Positions 9,761-20,470 of a stretch of 64,000 bases of DNA are shown here, piece by piece (position 1 is the first letter of the stretch; every line of letters starts with the position of its first letter). The translations under genes were made by a program, and so were the position numbers. The stretch spans positions 1,163,001 to 1,227,000 of the forward strand of contig JACGCM010001976.1 of NCBI GenBank assembly GCA_014058105.1. The letters run 5' to 3'. Below the pieces are notes generated by a model, which was given only the letters and a program-made list of their open reading frames with translations, did no database searches and was not told the origin of the DNA. The DNA is from Kingdonia uniflora. Taxonomy: Eukaryota > Streptophyta > Magnoliopsida > Ranunculales > Circaeasteraceae.

Positions 9761-11010
9761 GTTGATGAAGAAGGAATTGGACTTAAAACTTCTAGAAATT
9801 TGCTTGTTGTGGTGCCTAAACTGTTGAAGATAATTTGACAGAAGCTACAATTGAAGGCTCAACAATACGATAATGCAAATCTACTTAAGCAAACGAAATT
9901 GAGTAATTCTTTTAATAATCCACTAACAATGGAGGCTTTTAACCCTTATTTGTTGATATTGTTCAAGGTTTCCTAATTATCTTGGAATCCTACTAAACAA
10001 AACTTACTAAATGAACTAAAGTCCTAAAGCATTATCGAAATACACTAACAACCTCAATCTCGTAACAATATAGAAAACTAAAATAAAACCGCAAATTATA
10101 ATCGATAATAAAGATTATGTTAGGGACGCATCATCCAGGAGAGGAAAAAAAGGATGCCTCTGAATCTGTGTGATGTGTCTTCATGTGCCCTCCTCACAGT
10201 ATAGGGTTTTAAGGTTTGTAAGAGTTGGGAATTTTGGGAAAGCATAATGGGGGTTGAATAGGGAGACATAATTATATCAAATCATTCTTTTGAGTCAGAC
10301 TTATTTCATGAATTTGACTCTAGGAGAGTATCCTTTCATCTGATAATTACTGGAATTTGCAGAGTCTCAGCTCTTTACAGGTTAATGACATCTTTATCAT
10401 TCATAACTCCATGACTGTGATGCTTCCTGTTTTTGGATGTAACAAGTTGCACTTATAATGTCTTCGTATACAACCATATCCTTTTGGTCGGTGTAATGGA
10501 ATTTAATCATTATGCTTGTAACTTTTTTGTGTGAAATTTTGCTTTTAGCGTACCATCCATATCATTGTAATTCGTTTAAGAATTGTAATACAAAACATGC
10601 GACCACCCTTGATCAGAAGACATTGAAATTGGTAGAATTGACACTGAGGAGGTCTGTTTATATAGCTATTGAATAATTTGTAGTTGAAATACTCCTTGTT
10701 ACAGTATGTTTTATAGGTCTACCCTTAAGTCGTAATATCAGTTTCTTCACAAGCAGGTCAAGCTCTGCTCATTTTACTATTTCTAGATGTCTGATTGCGG
10801 CTTCTATTTTTTTGCAGTTTATTCATCCAAAAGAAACCAACTATTTTATAAGGAGGCAAATCTTAAATTGGAAAGTGAGTAATTTTGTCATTTTTGTTGT
10901 ATTATTCCAATTGTTCCAGCTGTCTGCATAACTTGTTGATTTTACGACCATATGCAGTATTTGTGGTCTTTATCCCACTCCGTGTTGCGGTGTACTAGTG
11001 AGATTCAGTG
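9761..11010. other. Upstream region of the mS33 gene
   Basis: AT-rich, without a convincing ORF. It must hold the mS33 promoter and probably a 5'-untranslated exon: a pyrimidine tract and atatgcag at about 10,950-10,958 look like a 3' splice site about 50 bp ahead of the start codon. The 9840-10,130 part resembles a decayed LTR but has no partner. I cannot fix the transcription start. Confidence 0.35.
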
Positions 11011-11920
11011 ATGAGCAGCTTGAAGTGTATACTGAGAGAGGCGGCTATAAAAGGATTGACGGAGGCTCGAGCTAGGATATTTGGCCACATACTGAATCCA
11101 ACTGGTCAAAGATCTCCTCACAAGATTCTCAGAAAGAAACTCATTGGAGATAAGGTGCTTCAATGGTATCCTCACGACATCAAGAAGGACAACCCTCTCA
11201 TCATGGCTCGTCAAGAGCAAGAGTAAGTTTAATATGCAGATCTTATTTAGTTACCTAGTTCCCAACATTTGCTTGTCTATATTTTACTATTTGATTGTTG
11301 ATGTTTCTCTTATGCTTCCATTTCCACCTACAAGTGCACTTTAGTGTGAGTTTTTCTAATAATCTATCTGTCCAGGGGTCATCCGTTGCGAGGGGTTAGA
11401 ACGATAATTGAAAATATGCCCATTATATTGAAACGTCATAAAACTAATATTCCTGTTGTTCCAACCTGTTTTTTTACTTGAAACGGGAAGGATACCCCTT
11501 GCATCTGTTTGATCACTGCAAATATTTCAGAACACACTGATTATTGTCCAGGATTGGTATTCCAACTGAAAAATTGCCGGAAGGAGCCATCAACAAAGCA
11601 AATGTACTACACTTCTATAACAACAGGATCCCAGTTCTCACATTAGGGAATCATCAACATGATAAATCCCACTTTCTCTTCCACTATGCTTAGCAAAATT
11701 CTCAAAAAACAATCTGCTCGTGTATCAAACTTGTTACCTTTCCATCATAATATTTTTAATGGGATGTCTGAATTCAGCATTGATACTTGAAAATGTCTTA
11801 ATGATTACCCCATCTTTTGTTGGCAGGCGCCTTGCAAAGAATCAAATGATGAAGCGTCGTGGGAAGGGACCACCTAAGAAGGGTCAAGGACGTCAAGCTC
11901 AGAAACGTAGTAAAAAATAA
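11011..11920 (+). CDS. Mitochondrial small ribosomal subunit protein mS33
   Basis: Two exons, 11011-11222 and 11827-11920, encode 101 residues. The donor is GA|GTAAGT and the acceptor TTGGCAG|GCGCC, which rebuilds a Glu codon (GA+G) and keeps frame. The protein has AAIKGLTEARARIFGHILNP, TGQRSPHKILRKKLIG and DKVLQWYPHDIKKDNPL, the hallmark of the mS33/MRPS33 (yeast Rsm27) family, and a Lys/Arg/Gly-rich tail (MKRRGKGPPKKGQGRQAQKR) that binds rRNA. Length matches plant homologues. It is a nuclear gene whose product works in mitoribosomal small subunits; no cleavable presequence is obvious. No stops or frameshifts are seen. It is the only complete gene in the window and lies between decayed transposons. 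The start chosen is the first ATG giving the conserved N-terminus. Confidence 0.93.
11223..11826 (+). other. Intron of mS33
   Basis: A 604-bp phase-2 intron with GTAAGT donor and TTGTTGGCAG acceptor, AT-rich, with no inserted element recognised. Confidence 0.85.
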
Positions 11921-13127
11921 ATTGAGAATGAATGCTTTTTTGGAAAGTTCAACTTTTATTTAGTTATAAAACTTGTTCTTTCCTGTCTAAAAAGGGTCAA
12001 GGACGTGAATCTATTCTGCAGGTAAATTTAGTTAGGATGCTAGTGAGTATTTTTCTTAGACTTTCTAAGCGAGAGGTTTATTTAGATGACCTCAATGGAA
12101 TGTAGGGCTGCAAATGGCTTTGCTACAGATCCCAGTACAATGGATCTGTTATTGAGTTAAGTTATGGAACTTGGGCAATGCCAATGCAAGATTATTTTGT
12201 TCGTGAATCTCCTGAGTTACAGTGTGATCATTTGTAAGATGTTAGATATTTTTAATCGAATTACAGAACTTGTGACATGCCAATGCGATACTGTTTTGAG
12301 TCCCTGAATATCCTTGCAGTCCTATCAAAATCAGTTTCTTATCAGATCTGCATTTCTGCATGTAGCGGTAGTGAGTCATTCTAGATCCTATTATAAATTC
12401 CAATTTCTTGCAGGGCACTTTGGAACTGGATCACCATGCATTTTTGCTGTATGTACGATTTGAGATGATCATCTCACCATTCAGATTTTACATTAAAGCA
12501 ATTAGTTCAAAACTTTCGTGTTTTTGATTGGATATATATCTTGCGGGGGATTATCAACTCATCATATAACTGTTGCCACAATCCAAGATTATAGAGTTTG
12601 AATATGCCTCGGTCAAATGTAATTCTAGAAAAATCAGCTGGTTATTGAGTTGAAATGCATACATTGCGTTACGTTACATCTATCTATGTTGATGATTTGG
12701 GTTAAATTAGTGATAATGTGTCGTTCTCACCGTTTGAGGTCTTCTTCATTACTTGACTATACTTTTGGTAAATGAGAACTGTAAAAACAAACAGGATGTA
12801 AGTTGATACGGTTGGAAGTCAAAATTATGTGAAAACTTGTGAAATAAACACACACAAATCACTTTTTACACTTTTTACAAATTCCTCCAATAGCAACTTG
12901 GTTGCCCTTGCGACTTCCTACTTTGGAAAAAAAACACACACACACACACAAACAGGCCCTGTTACAGCTCCCAACCGTTTCCAATTTCCCGTACCCGCTT
13001 AACTTTCAAGAGTAACGTGAATAATGTGTGCTCCGTATTAATATGACATAGTAGTACATATTGGCCTAAGCAATAGAATGTCTTATCTGCATTTTTGGTA
13101 AATTTGTTAAGTTATTGGGGTGACACA
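11921..13127. other. 3' flank of mS33 and intergenic spacer
   Basis: The mS33 3'-untranslated region comes first. A 16-base echo of exon 2 (aagggtcaaggacgt) appears near 11,991. A (CA)n run sits near 12,933-12,951. No ORF or repeat with an identity was found in the remainder. Confidence 0.4.
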
Positions 13128-13553
13128 TTGTTAAATGAGAAATTTTTTGTATAAGGTCCAAAGTACCTTAAAAATTACATATAAATTACATATAGTACCT
13201 CATACTTAAAAAAACTATGAGAGAAACCTATTTTTGAAGTTTTGTTACATTTAGTACCCTAATTTTCTGTATAATACCTGAACTAACTCAATTTTAATTT
13301 CTTAAACACTAAATTCAATCCTGCAACTGGATGTAACAATATCCACAAAATTAATTGTTTCTCATAGGGTTTCTTTTTCTCCCGACTTGCACTATTTCAA
13401 TGACGTATCTCTTTTCTAAGGTTTCTACAACTTTTTGTAAATGGTTTATTTTAGTTCTTCTTTACCATGAGTTCCTGAATATGGTTTGGTCATAGCTTAC
13501 ATGGATTTTTTTTTCTCTCTTCATGGTTTGGTATTGGTCTTCGTTTGCAATAG

Positions 13554-13829
13554 TAGTTTTGAAGTCATACTACAATGTTTTGGGGGTTACAGCATCAAAC
13601 TTTGCAAGCAAGATCGTCTCAAAAATGAAAGGTTGTAATTCATTAATTAATTTACTCGAGACCCATTGATTGATTAATGTGTAGCATTCTATTGTCTTTA
13701 TTAATTTTAACATTGGACATTGAAAATGACTTGGTTACAGTGAAGGGAGCTATTGATTCGGACGTGAAGTACTAGAAACATAAGTTGAGCAAAACTACGG
13801 AGATTGTTCGGCAAAGAAAGATGGTGAAG
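13554..13829 (+). pseudogene. Possible captured host gene fragment inside the Mutator-like element
   Basis: Two segments are bounded by splice-like signals: A, 13,554-13,631 (after aatag, before gttgta), and B, 13,741-13,829 (after ggttacag, before gtaaca). Joined, their phases agree (G+TG gives Val): A reads VLKSYYNVLGVTASNFASKI then VSKMK, and B reads KGAIDSDVKY, a TAG stop, then KHKLSKTTEIVRQRKMVK. The amino acid composition looks protein-like and phase continuity across a 109-bp gap is unlikely by chance, but I do not recognise the parent gene. A captured fragment would make this a Pack-MULE. Confidence 0.35.
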
Positions 13830-14123
13830 GTAACACCAACAATAACAAGGCGGAGGCGGCAATAAGAGAGGTAACAATGACGGGCAAATTATCGGTGGAG
13901 ATGGCAAGGGTGTTATATTTGGATAGTTTGACACGACCATCTCGTTGTCTCATGGTTTCAGCTTATCGTTTGATAAAACCGTATCAAATCGGGTTGTGAA
14001 ATATAGAGGTTTCGGGTTTTGTCGTTCACTAAGCCAAACAATCGTTAGATAATGTTTTCAAATCAAGCTACTAAACTAATAAATAAAAAAACTAAAGAAA
14101 TTTTCAAGAAATTTTTGGGTTAC

Positions 14124-15135
14124 AAATAGATTAAAGACTAGGGGAAGCGGGGATTCACCGTAAATATATACTCAACGTAAATACAAACATAAATTGCTCT
14201 TGAAAGAAATAATGATTTTGACCAAATGTCTATTTACCATCTCTTAAGAAGCAAATTTATCAAAATACATTAGATGAGAAATCATATGAGAAAATACAAA
14301 ATGTTAAAGCGAGCTAAATACGTTCCGTTAATCTTTGATTCACAAGCCAATGCTAATAATAATTGTGCAATTAAAATCAACTACATCAACATTCATAAAA
14401 CTTGATTCATATCAATTTGATCATGAACCAATAATAAAATTGTTAACATAAATATGGTTTGACATTAAAACAAAATGAACAATTTACGTTTAGTTGATCA
14501 CATTAAGTTATATTGAATACGGCTTTATCCGATGGTTTAACTAGACATGAATCCTAAAATACAACATACTAGTAAAAAAAAAGACATGATGATAATAATA
14601 ATAAAACACTTTATTAACTTTAAACTAGAACTTACAAAATAAAGATGCTCCAAGGTTACAAGCAACTCCAAGAACTTCAATCTCTTTGCTCCCTAAGCAA
14701 TGCTCTCAAGCTCTTGAAATTAGAAGATTATTCATGGTCAAGACCTCTCATTTTATAGATGGAGAGGGTTACATCTTTAGTAAGAGAGTATTTTCGCCAA
14801 ATCAAATATAATCAAATTTTAGAATTTATTCAGAAATATATAATCAGTATAAAAATCTAAAAAAATTCTATAAAATATCTTCACATATTGGCAACTTCTC
14901 CAAAAAGCTTTAGAATTTTTGGGCTAATATAAACCTGCATGCTTGCCACATCTCCACAGCTGTTATTTTAATGAAGATTCTATTTTCAGTGAAATATTCA
15001 TTATATTGAATAAAATCTTCCTAGTCATAATAAAATATCCTCAATAGGTCAAATATTCTTTTAATTTTCTATTGAGATTTGTTTTCTATTGGAGATGCTC
15101 TGAGTTATAGCTTAGATCGGTGGTCTTCTCCAACA
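14124..15135 (-). repeat. Probable solo LTR nested in the Mutator-like element
   Basis: On the minus strand from 15,135 the sequence begins TGTTGGAGAAGACCACC, a common copia LTR start. It has a TATAAAATGAGAGG box (about 14,747-14,760), then a transcript-like stretch and an AATAAAG signal (about 14,603-14,609). The pentamer gttac flanks 15,136-15,140 and also 14,119-14,123, which would be a 5-bp target duplication, but the far end lacks the expected CA. The right boundary is good and the left is uncertain. Confidence 0.4.
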
Positions 15136-15611
15136 GTTACAGCTTTCGCACTCAAATTCAGCTTTTTGTACACTCTTATTTAACATAACCTGAAATAATA
15201 ATAAATTAATAATTAATCTTTTTAGCATTAAAATAAAGTCTAGAATCCTTAAATAAGTAGGGTAAAATGAGTATTTTTACATGTCCATCATCGTTCTCGT
15301 TCCATGTCGAATCAAGCAAGTACAAGTAATTGGGCATTTAGTTTTGGGTATGACTAGGGAACTTAACTATGATAAAAATGAAGAAAATAAAAAAGTTAAT
15401 ATTTTTCCCTACTACCTGCTAACCAGGTTTCAAGCAAAAGAATTGAATTTTGAATTAAAAGACAGGCAAATGAGTAATAATAAAAGATTAGGGTACTAAA
15501 TATAACAAAACTTAAAAAATAGGGTCTTCTCGTAGTTTTTTGAAGTATCAGGTACTAAATGTAATTTTTAAGGTACTTTAAACCCTATGCAAAAAAATTC
15601 TCTTGTTAAAT

Positions 15612-16970
15612 TACAACAGCTGCCAAGTGCAGAAAGTATGGCTACAGTAGCCAGCTCCTAAACCGCACTGTCACCAACTAGTTACAGCTTAGAGCCACCT
15701 TAGGTTGGCCTGCCAAGCCACATATAATAGTTAAATTCAGACACTAATATAGTCAAATACCATCTTAACCTTAATTTTTTTTTGACGAGAAGAAAAAGTG
15801 GGGGCATATTTGGAAAATAATTAATATATTTTACTCGGCTTATGATTATTTGTCTATATCTATATAGAGCTTGTAAGTATAGGTACGTCCCTCAGACTCT
15901 GACTCTAGACGATACGAACGGTGTATAAGTACGTTTAGTTTGGCCCAATTAATACAGGTAGTCGTCGTATCATTTGCGTGGTTCTTCGATGCGCAACACA
16001 TGCTTATTAGTGTGTTTACGAACAAAGAATCAGCTTGGCATTGTATCAATGAGATGTGCAACTCGGGGTTCAACCGATGTGGCGGTAGTGGCATGTCTAA
16101 GATCGAGTTCATGGGCTTGGAACGAACTGGTACGTGGACGTCTATAGTATCAGAGTGGAACTTAGAGTATGTGTTGGTCTGATAGTGGTGGGAGTACCAA
16201 CATCTTCGTTCTTCATGGGTTGCCTTGTCGAAGAACTCATTTTAGCCAACTCATCGGTGGGTAGGAAAAAATGCTAGTACTTGCATGTATGATTATGCCT
16301 TTTGCAAATATTATAACCGTATTTTCTCCAAATGTTTCGGCCTACTCGGCCCTATGGTTTATCTAGTCATGCGAAAACAACATGATTTAAATTTGATTTA
16401 ATACTATCTAGTATCTACATCCATTTTTTAGCATATATTTTGATAGGCATTGTATATTTTAAATTAGTAATGAATACAAGGGATCATTTCTTTTCATTTT
16501 GTAGTAAAATAGTTTATACTCTTACTTCAATTTTTCCATTATAAAATTAGAGAACCATATGAGTACCTCTTGAGTATTTATTTTATTTTATTTTATCTTT
16601 TGATTAATGTTCATAGAGAGGTAAGGCATATATCCCCCTCTCATGATTTTCATTATTTATAAAAAAATTATTAATGGTTTTGCTAAAAATATTATATGTA
16701 TAATATTCTAAGAGTTTAATATGAATTTTATTTTCTTACATTTATTTTTTTAATTGTTAATAAAGTCGGCCCAACGGGCCCCACCCTAAGCCCTAACACT
16801 AGAGTCAATGGGTGGGTAAGGGTTCATATTATAGCCTATGGGCAGGGTCGACCAAGTCCGTAACACTGCTAAGGGTCGGGCTGGCCTGACCTTAATTTTA
16901 TAAGGGCGTTAACATTCCAGGGTCGAGTTGGCCCTATCCCGACCTATTTTACTCTCCTAGGTTTATCGCA
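15612..16970. other. Intergenic, AT-rich, with a GC-rich block
   Basis: No gene recognised. A block at about 16,765-16,945, rich in ggcccaacgggcccc and ggtcgggctggcctg type words, stands out against AT-rich surroundings and resembles the GC-rich interior of many small DNA transposons, but no termini were found. An 80-codon plus ORF at 15,940-16,182 has no family I know. Confidence 0.35.
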
Positions 16971-17593
16971 GGGGTTGATCGTGAGGCAATTGGTACATGT
17001 GCACTCGTTCTATCAACAAAAAATATTGGTAAGAGATGGCGAAGCAAAGTGGGTATTAGCATATTCTTTTGTTTCCGGTTAGGTTTCTTATCTTTACCGG
17101 CATTAGCTTATATGGATAAGGATTTTTCATGGAGAATGTTATACGCCTGGACATCCTTACCGACAAGCTGTTACTTTGTACTAGTACATTTTGTAGTTCG
17201 TGAGTCTCCTCGATGGTTCTTTGTGCAAGGACGAACGGACGAAGCAATAAAAACCCTACGAAGTATTACTCATCCGAGTACTAACTTGAGTTTCATTTGT
17301 TTATCGGTGTTATTCCCGACGTCCATGAGAACTCAACATTGTCGATGGTGAGACAAACCGTTGTCTTGGGTGGCATTTTGAGTCCAATGTTGGTTGCCGC
17401 AGGGAGGAGGAACAAAGGGGTGCTATCTTATGGGGTGTTTGGGTTGATGATTGGGTGTTGTACGTTGTTTGCAGTGTGCTTGCCAGAGACAAAAGGAGGG
17501 ACCTTTTGTGACACTATAGATGAGCAAGAACATGAGGAGATCGTTATCAAAACATGTAATGGTGATGAAGTACTGTATACCGATAACAACTAA
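16971..17593 (+). pseudogene. Organic cation/carnitine transporter (OCT4-like) pseudogene
   Basis: The frame starting after a tcgcag splice-like site reads GVDREAIGTCALVLSTKNIG, KRWRSKVGISIFFCFRLGFL, then SWRMLYAWTSLPTSCYFVLV and VVRESPRWFFVQGRTDEAIK. These are the middle transmembrane segments and the ESPRW motif of plant organic cation/carnitine transporters (major facilitator superfamily). It then jumps to the C-terminal portion LFPTSMR, shifts frame near 17,330, and continues NSTLSMVRQTVVLGG, GVFGLMIGCCTLFAVCLPET and KGG. The central loop and several helices (well over 100 residues) are missing at about 17,285-17,310, with no intron signals there, and the first third of the protein is absent upstream. 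A deletion plus a frameshift means it is not functional. Confidence 0.85.
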
Positions 17594-17689
17594 CAATGAT
17601 AAGGAAAACACTAACAACAAACAAACATAATGAATTGCAAATTTTGATTATACCGATAACATTGGACAAATTTTCAAAACACCTACAAA

Positions 17690-17922
17690 TGGCTTCAAAA
17701 GATAAATCTTTAATTCTGGGTACAGGCGGAATATCGACGCCTCTGACTAGTGAAGGCCCATCCACATCTCTGGGTTCTCGAATAAGTTATTCTACATCCA
17801 TTGGTTCAGATACTATGTCAAAGGGAACTTCTTCATCCAAATTTAAATCTACGGTTAAACCACTAAAAGGCCCACTAGTTCAAGCAAAAAAATTGGGAAG
17901 GCATCTGAGTTGCCGGCATTAA
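17690..17922 (+). other. Small Ser/Thr-rich ORF, unidentified
   Basis: From ATG 17,690 the frame reads MASKDKSLILGTGGISTPLT then a low-complexity Ser/Gly/Lys stretch to a TAA at 17,920-17,922. It is about 77 residues and starts 97 bp after the transporter pseudogene. I see no domain, signal peptide or membrane segment. It could be an exon remnant or a retroelement fragment. Confidence 0.25.
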
Positions 17923-19859
17923 AGATGGGTCAGGTGTTTAGGCCTCACTAACTATAACCGGGGATACAACACTCCTCCTTGTCTCAAAAACTAGCCATAC
18001 TTTTATAGGGTCACCCAGATTAGATGAATGAGTGGCTAAGTGCATGTCTATTATGTAAAATAGTCATCGGCAGTTGCAATACAACAGACGCAACCATTGA
18101 CAATGTAAAAAAATCCCAGATGGTTGATGGATACCGCTTAATTGATATAAAGTTAATTATAAATCATCGTACACCGTATACGATGTTATTTTAGTCATTT
18201 TAACACTGCCTCCGGCGTAACTGACCTCAGATCCGTTTCTTGGTAGATTTATTTTGCCACCAAATTGGATAAGAAGATACAATTCAATGGGTGACGACAT
18301 GTTACATAACAGAAACTGATGATGAAGCTGTAACAACAAAAGACTGATAATTTGAAAAATAATTGTTTACAGAAATAAGTACAAATGGCAAGTTATGTTC
18401 ATATCGATGATAAACTTACCTATTTATGTATGACAGAAGTGTAACGAGATTTAGAAATGCCTGAAATGTCTTTAAGAAGGTGGTTGGTGTGTTCTTAGAT
18501 CAGTGACTTTGCAGAGACAAATGGAAGCTTTTAATGGAAGACAGTTTTTCAAAGGATAAGGTACCATGCAGAAGCTGTTGAAGCTTTTATCATTGGCTTT
18601 GGGGGGAAAGTTCTAGCTTTTAAATAAAAAATAATATAAAAAAATATTAAAAAAAAATAAAAAAATATACACAACGCCAATTCAATTGCTGCAGTAAAAT
18701 TAAAAAATAAAAATAAAGTTAACAAACCTTCTTTTTTATAATAATAATTTTTTTTTATAATTTCTCTGACTAAACTGGGATCGCCACAGATAGTCACTGA
18801 CTTTCTCGAAGTTTGCATAATTTGAGCGATAGCTAGCCTGGAAAACTGATTTTTGCAAGATTTGGATCGCTAATATAGCGATACCTATCCTGCTGCCCAT
18901 GCTCTTATAGACTTGCAGGAGCGTCAGATAAGTGTTAACGTGAGTTTTTTTCCTCTTTTTTTCAAAGAGGTATTTTAGTCATTTAGGCAACAATGGGCAA
19001 TTATTTGAGAAATTTTCATTTATATAGGGTTTAATAAGATAGGTTTTACTGTATTTTATGTTGTTTTGGTTGATTTTATCTATTGAATCTTTGATGATGA
19101 TGATGTAATGAAAATTTACACCGAAGTTCAATGATAGTAAAGGGGTTTAGTACTTAAAATGAGGATCGAATTATAATAAATGTAAATAGAGAAATTTATA
19201 TCAAATCATAACAGATGAGTGTGATCGAGAACATTGGTAAAGCTGTAAAAATAACATTTAATCCCTCATATCTACACAAGACTACAACCATACAATACTG
19301 AGATGTCGGTAAGAGAATTACAACAAAATTACTGGAGTTTTGCTATTTGGACGCCTTCACGATCTCTTGCTGAAACCTACCCATGAACTGTCAAAATAGT
19401 TGTAAGAAATACTTTGAGGAATGCTAAAGAATTGGCCCCATGGAATTCAACGTATATATGGTGTTGAATAGCCAGTAAAAGTTTTCATAATCTGTACGTG
19501 CACAAATTTCATTCATTTGCCCGACCATAATTACGGAGAAACCTTAAAATGTTGTGGAATGGATTGCTCAAAGATGAGAGGGAGAGAGATGGAAAAAACA
19601 TTTTCTTAATTGAATTAACATTATTACAAATTACATTAGGACATATACAATGTAGGCTCCCAAACCCACTTGAGCCTAACATTAAATAACTTAGTTCATA
19701 ACACTCCCCATTTTGGGTGCCTACATAATCTTAAAGTAGTTTAGTTCATTGAAAACCTAACAAGAAAAACCTTGGAGTAGAGAAGAATGCAGTCAACAGT
19801 GATGTTGTGGGGTATTTTACGGAAGAAGAATCTTCGCCAATACTTATTTGTAAAGAGAG
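17923..19859. other. AT-rich spacer with a probable retroelement remnant at its right end
   Basis: No convincing coding region. 18,600-18,770 is A/T homopolymer-rich. About 19,610-19,800 contains 'cataacactccccattttgg' and 'gaaaacctaacaagaaaaac', a text often seen in plant copia LTR/leader regions, so a decayed LTR fragment is likely, but no ends were found. Confidence 0.35.
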
Positions 19860-20470
19860 TGTAATAAGACTAGATGAACAAGATTTTATGTGGAAAACTC
19901 AGTAAAGCCTAAGAAAAATCACGACCTCAAGGAGGATTTTGATGTAAAATCCAGTAAAATATTAGTTATTACACGTTTTAGAGTGAAGGTAGGTGTTTGA
20001 AGTAAGAATAGTAAAAGATTGTGTCATTTAGTATCTATTCTCAGCCTGTATTTATAGTCATATAGCCAGTTTTTCAAAAAGAAAGAAATAGTCTCCTATT
20101 CCGGGGGAAGTGGACGAACTTCCCAGATCTCTAACTGTTCTTTCTTGACTAGGCTTCAACGGCTACTTTTGGTAGATTGATGACTTATAATATCTTCTAG
20201 AATGCTGAGCTATCTTCGACTACATCATGTTGGCTTACGAGTGTTGAGCTGTCTTCGACTATGAAAGACTGTCTTTGCATGTCTTCGACTACACTTTGCT
20301 GGCTTACTCTTGTCAAATCTGGGGAATATGCTACTACAATTGCCCTATTCTCAACAGAAGCACTTGTGGTTGTGTCGAGAAGAATTTTGGAATCTGAAGA
20401 GGTTGCCGAATAAGAAGATGAATCGTCTGTGTTATTTATAAGGTTAAAAGAACTGTATTTGGTCAAGTCA
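19860..20470 (-). repeat. 3' LTR of Tat 1
   Basis: In element orientation the LTR starts TGACTTGACCAAATAC after a CGGGGA tract and ends ...CTAGTCTTATTACA (plus-strand start tgtaataagac at 19,860). It shares with the Tat 2 LTR the block 'aaaatcacgacctcaaggag' versus 'aaaaccacgacctctcttga', and the same plus-strand start tgtaata. The remaining sequence has diverged, so the two Tat elements belong to different families. Confidence 0.6.

Larger units (their letters stand above)
13137..15602. mobile_element. Mutator-like element with long terminal inverted repeats
   Basis: The ends are inverted copies: GAGAAATTTTTTGTATAAGG at the left, and the reverse complement of the right end GAGAATTTTTTTGCATAGGG. 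Similarity continues through 'aaagtaccttaaaaattaca' and 'tttagtaccctaat' for about 140 bp (13,137-13,275 and about 15,470-15,602). Both sides are flanked by the identical 9-mer TTGTTAAAT (13,128-13,136 and 15,603-15,611). Long TIRs plus a 9-bp target duplication are diagnostic of Mutator-like elements. At 2,466 bp without a transposase ORF it is non-autonomous. The interior holds exon-like segments (13,554-13,829) and a probable nested LTR (about 14,124-15,135). Confidence 0.88.

Noticed and set aside
15940..16182. 80-codon plus ORF as a gene
   Set aside because: No family resemblance, no splice or promoter support, and an overlapping minus ORF of equal length.
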